From Burkholderiales bacterium (GTDB lineage: Bacteria; Pseudomonadota; Gammaproteobacteria; Burkholderiales; Burkholderiaceae_C): a stretch of DNA of 15,074 nucleotides. Location: NCBI GenBank assembly GCA_028869035.1, contig JAGWTL010000029.1, forward strand, positions 1 through 15,074. Direction: 5' to 3'. Below are positions 1-5,382 of the stretch, one piece after another. The notes beneath the pieces were generated by a model that was not told where the DNA came from, ran no database searches, and saw only the letters and a program-made list of their open reading frames with translations. The position numbers and the translations under genes were made by a program. The stretch's first letter is position 1. Every line of letters begins with the position of its first letter.

Positions 1-8
1 CTGTTGTT

Positions 9-617
9 TCAGAGGGTGACACCGAGCTTGCGGGCCACGAAGTCGAGCCGGTCCTGGCCCCAGAAGATCTCGCCGTCGATGACGTAGCTGGGGGCGCCGA
101 ACACGCCGGCGCTGATGGCCCTTTGTGTGTGGGCCTCGTAACGTTCACGCACCTCCTGGCTGCGGGACTGTTCCAGGCGTTTGGTATCGAGCCCGTTTTC
201 GGTCAGCAGTTCGGCCAGCACCCTGGCGTCGCCGATATTGCGTTCCTGCGCCCAGACGGCGGACAGCACGGCGCCGGTGATCTTCATCGCAGCTTCGCTG
301 CCGTCGTGCAGGTCCACGGCGATGATCAGGCACGCCGCGTCGTCACCGCCGACCGGGAAGAACTTGGGTTGCGGATGCAGGGGAATCTGCAGGTATTCGC
401 TGAAGCGCCGGAGCTCTTGCAGGCGGTAAGCCTGGCGCTGCGGCGCGCGTTTCGGCAAAGGCAGGCCGCCGGAGACGGGGAAGACCTTGCCGCCCAGGTC
501 CACGGGCAGCACGCGGACGGCGACCCCTGCGACCTGGGCCAGGGCCGCAAAACGTGCATGGCCCAGATAGGTCCAGGGGCTTTGTGGTGCGAAATAGTAG
601 TCCACCGTGCGGCTCAT
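9..617 (-). CDS. DsbA-fold oxidoreductase / 2-hydroxychromene-2-carboxylate isomerase-like protein
   Basis: A 202-aa protein of the thioredoxin-fold HCCA isomerase / kappa-GST group, whose characterised members isomerise 2-hydroxychromene-2-carboxylate using glutathione. Seen: an N-terminal strand followed by FAPQSPWTYLG (residues 9-19), where the SPW around Ser13 replaces the CxxC of true DsbA. Also seen is the C-terminal GVFGAPSYVIDGEIFWGQDR signature (171-190), with the family cis-proline at Pro176. Length fits the family. The reading frame runs upstream to 656, but the Met at 617 is preceded by AGGAG with good spacing and begins at the first strand, so I prefer it. It is divergent from the SDR gene, and no aromatic-degradation genes are nearby. 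The true substrate is therefore unknown, and a general glutathione-dependent role is equally possible. Confidence 0.85.
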   Translation of the reverse strand: MSRTVDYYFAPQSPWTYLGHARFAALAQVAGVAVRVLPVDLGGKVFPVSGGLPLPKRAPQRQAYRLQELRRFSEYLQIPLHPQPKFFPVGGDDAACLIIAVDLHDGSEAAMKITGAVLSAVWAQERNIGDARVLAELLTENGLDTKRLEQSRSQEVRERYEAHTQRAISAGVFGAPSYVIDGEIFWGQDRLDFVARKLGVTL

Positions 618-694
618 CGTGTCTCCTCTTGCGTGATCTGGCTGTTTCTGCGGCAATGGTATCTTGTCGTCATCACACCTGCAGGAGCTGGGAT
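618..694. promoter_or_regulatory. Short divergent intergenic region
   Basis: These 77 bases separate the isomerase-like gene (leftward) from the SDR gene (rightward), so they must hold the promoters of both if each is transcribed independently. The Shine-Dalgarno AGGAG for the rightward gene is at 683-687, and the leftward one lies just upstream of 617. A TATCTT at 660-665 could be a rightward -10, but I see no convincing -35 at the right distance and no clear operator palindrome. Confidence 0.35.
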
Positions 695-1441
695 TTGGAC
701 AAGGTTCTACTGGTCACCGGGGGCGGCCGCGGCATCGGCGCCGCCACGGCGCTGCTGGCCGCGCAGCGCGGCTACGCGGTCGCCGTCAACTACACGGCCA
801 ACTCGCTGGCCGCTGACGAGGTGGTGCGGCAGATCCGCGCTGTCGGCGGCACGGCCATGGCGGTCCGCGCCGATGTGGCCGACGAGGCCCAGGTGCTGGC
901 CATGTTCGGGCAGATCGACGCCAGACTGGGTCGCCTGAGCGCCCTGGTCAACAACGCCGGCGTCGTGGACACCACGCAGCGCGTGGACGAGCAAAGCCTA
1001 GCGCGCTGGCGTCGCATGTTCGAGATCAACGTCTACGGCACCATGCTCTGCGCGCGCGAGGCCGTGCGCCGCATGAGCAAGCGCCACGGCGGCACGGGCG
1101 GCGCCATCGTCAACGTCGGCAGCGTGGCCTCCCTGCACGGCGCGGCCGGGCAGTATGTGGACTACGCAGCCGCCAAGGGCGCGGTGGACGTGTTCACCCT
1201 GGGCCTGGCGCGCGAAGTGGCGGCCGAGGGCATCCGCGTCAATGCGGTGCGCCCCGGCATCGTCGACACCGAGATCCACGCCAGCGGCGGCCAGCCCGGC
1301 CGGGCACAGCGCCTGGCCCCGCAGATCCCCCTGCAGCGCCCCGGCACGGCGCAGGAGATCGCCCACGCCATCGCCTGGCTGCTGTCGGACGAAGCCAGCT
1401 ACGCCACGGCCAGCCTCGTGGACATCACCGGAGGACGCTGA
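695..1441 (+). CDS. SDR family NAD(P)-dependent oxidoreductase (TTG start)
   Basis: A 248-aa classical short-chain dehydrogenase/reductase. Seen: cofactor loop TGGGRGIG (residues 8-15), NNAG (86-89), Ser143 in VGSVAS, and catalytic YAAAK (Tyr157, Lys161). The RPG motif (187-189) is followed by the usual C-terminal DITGGR end. The N-terminal strand KVLLVTGG needs a start just before it. The only suitable codon is the TTG at 695, which has AGGAG seven bases upstream (683-687). The in-frame ATG at 656 would add a non-homologous tail and has no ribosome binding site. The stop overlaps the MaoC start (TGATG). The family closely resembles FabG/YgfF-like reductases. Pairing with a MaoC hydratase suggests acyl-CoA or related 3-hydroxyacyl chemistry, which is inference. 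Confidence 0.9.
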   Translation: MDKVLLVTGGGRGIGAATALLAAQRGYAVAVNYTANSLAADEVVRQIRAVGGTAMAVRADVADEAQVLAMFGQIDARLGRLSALVNNAGVVDTTQRVDEQSLARWRRMFEINVYGTMLCAREAVRRMSKRHGGTGGAIVNVGSVASLHGAAGQYVDYAAAKGAVDVFTLGLAREVAAEGIRVNAVRPGIVDTEIHASGGQPGRAQRLAPQIPLQRPGTAQEIAHAIAWLLSDEASYATASLVDITGGR

Positions 1442-1926
1442 TGACGACAAGAACCTTCAAGTACTACTGGGAGGACCTGGAGGTGGGCAGCACCCATGAA
1501 CTCGGCAGCGTGGTGCCCACACGCGAGCAGATCCTCGATTTCGCGCGCGAGTTCGACCCACAACCCTTCCACCTGGACGATGCCGCGGCCGAAGCCTCGG
1601 TCTTCGGCAAGCTGTGCGCGAGCGGCTGGCACACCTGCGCCATGGCCATGCGCCTCATGGTGGACAACTTCCTCTCCCAGGCTGCCGCCCTGGGCTCGCC
1701 GGGGCTGGAAAGCCTCAAGTGGACCCAACCCGTCTTCCCCGGCGACACGCTCAGTCTGCGCCACATCGTCGTGGACCGCCGCCCCATGAACAGCCGGCCC
1801 GATGTGGGCCTGGTGCGCACGGTCTGGGAAATGCACAACCAGCACGGTGAACAGGTGCTGCATATGGAAGGCTGGGGCATGTTTCGCCGGCGCACACCGG
1901 CTGCGGCGACGGCCACCAAGGATTGA
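1441..1926 (+). CDS. MaoC family dehydratase (hot-dog fold)
   Basis: A 161-aa single hot-dog protein of the MaoC / (R)-specific enoyl-CoA hydratase family. Seen: an N-terminal YYWEDLEVG stretch, then FAREFDPQPFHLD (residues 34-46), holding the family's catalytic Asp39 and His44. Next come SGWHTCAMAMRL (61-72) and PVFPGDTL, the usual strand-turn motif before the last half. GGAGG at 1430-1434 precedes the ATG by six bases, and the ATG shares one base with the SDR stop. The expected reaction is hydration/dehydration of a 2-enoyl-CoA/3-hydroxyacyl-CoA. The short QPFHLDD-containing form is common as an uncharacterised standalone protein, so the physiological substrate is not known. Confidence 0.88.
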   Translation: MTTRTFKYYWEDLEVGSTHELGSVVPTREQILDFAREFDPQPFHLDDAAAEASVFGKLCASGWHTCAMAMRLMVDNFLSQAAALGSPGLESLKWTQPVFPGDTLSLRHIVVDRRPMNSRPDVGLVRTVWEMHNQHGEQVLHMEGWGMFRRRTPAAATATKD

Positions 1927-1927
1927 G

Positions 1928-2560
1928 ATGGACTTCAAGCCGCTCGTGACCCTGCTGGCCATCGTCAATCCGCTGGCCATCGTGCCCTTTTTCATCCACT
2001 ACACCCAGGGTTTCACGCGCGAGCAGCGCCTGCGCACGATCTGGATCTCCTCGCTCAGCGCTTTTGCGGTGATCGCCATCAGCGCCCTGCTGGGCCTGCA
2101 GCTGCTGGCCTTCTTCGGCATCTCGCTGGCGAGCTTCCAGGTCGGCGGCGGCATGCTGCTGCTGACCTCGGCCCTGGCCATGATCAACGCGCAGCCGGCC
2201 GAGGCCCGCTCCAATGCCGATGAGATGCAGGACGCGGCCGAGCGCTCGGCCGCACGCGCCAGCATCGCCGTGGTGCCGCTGACCATCCCGCTGCTCACGG
2301 GGCCGGCCACCATGTCCACCGTGGTGATCTACGCCGACAAGGCCCGCGACCTGCTGCAGCTCGGCACCCTGGTGGGCTACGGCGTGGTCGTGGCGCTGGC
2401 CACGGCCCTGTGCTTCGGCCTGGCCGAACCGATTGCGCGCGTGCTGGGCAAGACCGGCATCAACGTCATGACCCGGCTCATGGGCCTGATCCTCGCGGCC
2501 CTGGCCGTGGAGGTGATGTCCGACGGGCTGGTGAAACTGTTCCCGGCCCTCGGTCGCTGA
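1928..2560 (+). CDS. MarC family integral membrane protein (UPF0056/NAAT-like)
   Basis: A 210-aa inner-membrane protein with about six hydrophobic segments (roughly residues 3-24, 38-62, 66-88, 112-134, 144-166 and 182-200). Seen: the family's VNPLAIVPFF opening (13-22), VGGGMLLLTSALAM (72-85), the conserved VPLTIPLLTGPATMS (116-130), and MTRLMGLILAALAVE (181-195). MarC proteins were once linked to multiple antibiotic resistance, but that link was not upheld and their transport role remains poorly defined. The frame is open well upstream of 1928, inside maoC. The ATG at 1928 has AAGGA five bases before it, starts one base after the MaoC stop and gives the family-typical N-terminus. It is cotranscribed with SDR-MaoC by spacing, though the functional link is unclear. 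Confidence 0.9.
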   Translation: MDFKPLVTLLAIVNPLAIVPFFIHYTQGFTREQRLRTIWISSLSAFAVIAISALLGLQLLAFFGISLASFQVGGGMLLLTSALAMINAQPAEARSNADEMQDAAERSAARASIAVVPLTIPLLTGPATMSTVVIYADKARDLLQLGTLVGYGVVVALATALCFGLAEPIARVLGKTGINVMTRLMGLILAALAVEVMSDGLVKLFPALGR

Positions 2561-2797
2561 GCCAGCGCTGGTACTGTGTCCCGGAAGCAGGGGACAAAAG
2601 GAAAGTGATGGATTCGTGCGCAGGGCAAGGCGCAAGCCTGTGCAGGCCGTCTAGCGTGAACATGCAAGCCAGGGAGCCAGGGTCTTGCCTTTAACCATCC
2701 AAGGCCCATGTCACATTGAATCCGCCCGCGGCCATCACCCCATCTGACCTCGCGCCGATACGTAGAATCGTTCGCCAGCAACCACGGAGCCACCACC
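2561..2797. other. Intergenic region after the MarC gene
   Basis: This 237-bp non-coding stretch shows no protein with recognisable features. It holds a perfect 10-bp palindrome CCAGCGCTGG at 2562-2571, and a TGTCCC/GGGACA stem (2577-2582 and 2591-2596, 8-base loop) followed by AAAA. The latter could act as a weak terminator, but there is no T-tract. Near the right end, TAGAAT (2763-2768) looks like a -10 for the next gene, without a good -35. GGAG at 2786-2789 is the ribosome binding site of the small ORF at 2798. Confidence 0.4.
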
Positions 2798-3028
2798 ATG
2801 TCCACCCTGCTGACCACCCTGGAGCAACCAGCGCGCGCACTGGCGCCTGACGAGCGTGCCCGGCTGGCCGAGGTGCTGCTCGAATCGCCGCACGCCACCC
2901 CTCCCCCTGAAATCGAAACCGAGTGGCAACGTGAAATCGAGAAACGTGTGGCGGCCTACGACCGGGACGAAACGCAGGTCTACGTTGCTCAAGAAGTGCT
3001 CGCCACCGCCAGACGCCTGGGCACATGA
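2798..3028 (+). CDS. Putative addiction-module (antitoxin-like) protein, orphan
   Basis: A 76-aa acidic protein. It resembles the 'putative addiction module component' family (TIGR02574/PF09720), small antitoxins normally encoded just upstream of a RelE/ParE-type toxin. Seen: LAPDERARLAEVLLES (residues 15-30), a PEIETEWQREIEKRV segment (37-51), and a DRDETQVYVAQEVLATARR tail (55-73), all in the usual order and length. GGAG at 2786-2789 supports the ATG. No RelE-like toxin follows. Instead the stop overlaps the xdhC start as ATGA. It may be a decayed module or a small protein recruited as a translational leader for xdhC. The family call is from pattern memory and is fairly but not fully secure. 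Confidence 0.75.
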   Translation: MSTLLTTLEQPARALAPDERARLAEVLLESPHATPPPEIETEWQREIEKRVAAYDRDETQVYVAQEVLATARRLGT

Positions 3029-3840
3029 AACAGGCGCTCGCCAGACTGCAACAGGCCCTGGCCCTTGAGGCCGCCGTGCTGGTACGTGTGGTTCAAACGC
3101 AAGGCTCGACCCCGCGCGAGACCGGCGCCTGGATGGCCGTGCTGCCCACACACGTGATCGGCTCCATCGGCGGCGGCCATCTGGAGTTCGACGCCATCGC
3201 CCAGGCCCGGACCATGCTCGCGGGCACACCAATCCCCACAGAATCTCAACGCGTGGCCTTGGGCCCCAGCCTGGGCCAGTGCTGTGGTGGTGTGGTGTTT
3301 CTGCGTTACGAGTTGTTTGGCCCGCAGGATGCCCCTGGGCTGGCGCAACGCCTGCAGGCACCCGCCACCCCCGTGGCCCTGTTCGGCGGCGGCCATGTGG
3401 GCCAGGCCATCGCGCGCCAGCTCGCGCATCTGCCCTACGCTCTGCACTGGATCGACAGCCGCGACGAGATCTTCCCTGCGGACACGGCGCCCAATATCCG
3501 CTGCGAGCATTCGGACCCGGTGCAGGCCGCGGTGGCCGACATTGCCCCGGGTTCAGTCGTGCTCATCATGAGCTTCAGCCATGCGGAGGACCTGGAAATC
3601 CTGGCGCAGTGCCTGCAGCGCGCGCGTGAGCAGGACGACCTGCCCTACATCGGCCTGATCGGCAGCAAGAGCAAGTGGGCTACCTTCCGGCATCGGCTGG
3701 AGGCGCGGGGTTTTGGCGAGGCGGACTTTGCGCGGGTGACCAGCCCCATCGGCGCGCCGGGCATCGCGGGCAAACAGCCCGAGGTGATAGCCGTGGCGGT
3801 GGCGGCGCAGCTGCTGCAGCGCTTCGGACCGCAGGTTTAA
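3025..3840 (+). CDS. xdhC: Xanthine dehydrogenase accessory protein XdhC
   Basis: A 271-aa maturation factor. Known XdhC proteins bind molybdenum cofactor, promote its sulfuration and deliver it to the XDH large subunit in the cytoplasm. Seen: QGSTPRE (26-32), GSIGGGHLE (46-54), GQCCGG with Cys86/Cys87 (84-89), a Rossmann-like FGGGHVG (120-126), LIGSKSKW (211-218) and SPIGAPGIAGKQPEVIAVAVAAQLL near the C-terminus, written here in family order. All hallmark motifs are present and length is normal. The ATG overlaps the upstream antitoxin-like ORF by 4 nt (ATGA), and no Shine-Dalgarno is visible before it, so translation is probably coupled. Unusually, it runs convergent to xdhAB rather than in their operon. 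Confidence 0.95.
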   Translation: MKQALARLQQALALEAAVLVRVVQTQGSTPRETGAWMAVLPTHVIGSIGGGHLEFDAIAQARTMLAGTPIPTESQRVALGPSLGQCCGGVVFLRYELFGPQDAPGLAQRLQAPATPVALFGGGHVGQAIARQLAHLPYALHWIDSRDEIFPADTAPNIRCEHSDPVQAAVADIAPGSVVLIMSFSHAEDLEILAQCLQRAREQDDLPYIGLIGSKSKWATFRHRLEARGFGEADFARVTSPIGAPGIAGKQPEVIAVAVAAQLLQRFGPQV

Positions 3841-3931
3841 GCCCTTTCGGTCTGAGCTTGTCGAAGCCTGGAGCGCGAGAGCCCTTCGACAGGCCGGTCC
3901 TGAGCTGAGCCGAAGGGCTCAGGGCGAACGG
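3841..3931. repeat. Interspersed palindromic repeat between convergent genes; possible bidirectional terminator
   Basis: This stretch carries the familiar GAGCTTGTCGAAG ... CCCTTCGACAGG ... CTCAGGGCGAACGG repeat that recurs in many proteobacterial chromosomes (recognised from memory). Inverted repeats seen are GCCCTTCG (3881-3888) with CGAAGGGC (3911-3918), and CTGAGCC (3905-3911) with GGCTCAG (3916-3922) around a GAAG loop. It lies exactly between the ends of xdhC and the deaminase gene. A transcript-end or mRNA-stabilising role on both strands is therefore plausible, though there is no T-tract. Confidence 0.75.
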
Positions 3932-3945
3932 ATACGAGGAATCGA

Positions 3946-5382
3946 TCAGCGCGTGCCGGCCTGCTGCGCGAGCTGCCTGGCCAGGGTGTTCTGGCGTTCG
4001 ATCAGCGCGCCCGTGTCCACCGTGGTCAGCTCACCCTGGCGCACCACCACCTTGCCGTTGACCACCGTGTAGTCGGCGTTCTCGCTGGCGCAGAGCATGA
4101 GCGCGCCCAGGGGGTCGTGCACGGCGCCGCCGGCCATGCTCAGGGTATCGGTGCGGTACATCGCCAGATCGGCGCACTTGCCGGGCGCGATCTGGCCGAT
4201 GTCGCTGCGGCCCAGCACACGGGCGCCGCCACGGGTGGCGAGCCAGATGGCGTCGCGTGGGGTCATCTCACCGGGGCCGGTGTCGCAACCGAACTGGGTA
4301 CGACCATCGGACCCGATGGTCGGTGGCTCGAGCGCTTTGCCCACACGCGCCAGCAGCATGGCCTGGCGTGCTTCGTTCAAGAGGTGGCCGGCGTCGTTGC
4401 TGGCGCTGCCGTCCACACCCAGGCCCACGGGCACGCCGAGGTTCAAGAGCTTGCGCAGCGGCAGGATGCCGCTGGCCAGGCGCATATTGCTGCAGGGGCA
4501 GTGGGCGATGCCGGTGCCGGTCTTGGCAAACAGATGGCTGCCATGTTCGTCGAGCTTCACGCAGTGGGCGTGCCAGACGTCTTGACCCACCCAGCCCAGC
4601 TCTTCCACGTACTGGGCGGGGGTGCAGTTGAAGTGTTCGCGCGTGTAGGCGATGTCGTGGTCGTTCTCGGCCAGGTGGGTGTGCAGGCGCACGCCGTAGG
4701 CGCGGGCCAGCGTGGCGGATTCGCGCATCAGGTCCTGGCTCACGGTGAAGGGCGAGCAGGGGGCCACGGCCACCTGCAGCATGGCGCCGGATTGGGTGTC
4801 GTGCCAGGTCTCGATGAGGCGGCGCGTTTCCTTCAAGATGAAGTCTTCCTTTTCCACCACGCGGTCGGGTGGCAGGCCGCCCTGGCTCTCGCCCACGCTC
4901 ATGCTGCCGCGCGTGGCCGTGAAGCGCATGCCGATGGTGTGCGCGGCTTCGATGCTGTCGTCCAGGCGAACGCCGTTGGGGTAGATGTAGAGATGGTCGC
5001 TGCTGGTGGTGCAACCACTGAGCAGCAGCTCGCCCATGGCCACCTGGTTGGAGACACGCACCATCTCGGGCGTGAGGCCGGCCCAGATGGGGTACAGGCC
5101 CTTGAGCCAGGAGAAGAGCTCGGCGTTCTGCACGCCGGGAATCGCGCGCGTGAGGCACTGCACCATGTGGTGGTGCGTGTTGACCAAACCTGGGATGACC
5201 ACATGCTTGCGTGCGTCGATCACCTCGTCCACCTCGGCCACCAGTGCGCGCAGGTCCGTGCCTGCGGGCAGGATACGGTCGATGAAACCGTCACGCACCA
5301 GGATGGAGGCGTCTTTCAACTCCGTGCGCGCGTCGTCCTGGGTGGCGATGCAGCGGGCGTCCTTGATGAGCAGGGTGGTCAT
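3946..5382 (-). CDS. 8-oxoguanine deaminase-type amidohydrolase (guanine deaminase-like, COG0402)
   Basis: A 478-aa metal-dependent amidohydrolase of the cytosine-deaminase-like superfamily. It is closest in style to P. aeruginosa Pa0142-type 8-oxoguanine deaminases, which convert 8-oxoguanine to urate. Many homologues are labelled guanine deaminase or hydroxydechloroatrazine ethylaminohydrolase. Seen: NTHHHM with the metal HxH (His70, His72), HTHLAEND (His236, Glu239), WHAHC (His271/His273), VDGSASND with metal Asp324, and the C-terminal GQIAPGKCADLAMY (396-409). The ATG at 5382 overlaps the xdhB stop as ATGA and lacks its own ribosome binding site, so it is probably translationally coupled. 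The frame extends ten residues further upstream inside xdhB, but family N-termini start at MTTLLIKDA. The 8-oxoguanine versus guanine choice cannot be settled by eye. Confidence 0.88.
   Translation of the reverse strand: MTTLLIKDARCIATQDDARTELKDASILVRDGFIDRILPAGTDLRALVAEVDEVIDARKHVVIPGLVNTHHHMVQCLTRAIPGVQNAELFSWLKGLYPIWAGLTPEMVRVSNQVAMGELLLSGCTTSSDHLYIYPNGVRLDDSIEAAHTIGMRFTATRGSMSVGESQGGLPPDRVVEKEDFILKETRRLIETWHDTQSGAMLQVAVAPCSPFTVSQDLMRESATLARAYGVRLHTHLAENDHDIAYTREHFNCTPAQYVEELGWVGQDVWHAHCVKLDEHGSHLFAKTGTGIAHCPCSNMRLASGILPLRKLLNLGVPVGLGVDGSASNDAGHLLNEARQAMLLARVGKALEPPTIGSDGRTQFGCDTGPGEMTPRDAIWLATRGGARVLGRSDIGQIAPGKCADLAMYRTDTLSMAGGAVHDPLGALMLCASENADYTVVNGKVVVRQGELTTVDTGALIERQNTLARQLAQQAGTR

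Noticed and set aside
1..11. TGTTGTTTCA near the left edge also occurring at 14141-14150
   Set aside because: A ten-base match with no shared flanking sequence is most simply chance.
2798..3028. A complete toxin-antitoxin module
   Set aside because: Only the antitoxin-like half is present. The reading frame that follows is unmistakably xdhC, and no RelE/ParE-like ORF occurs on either strand nearby.
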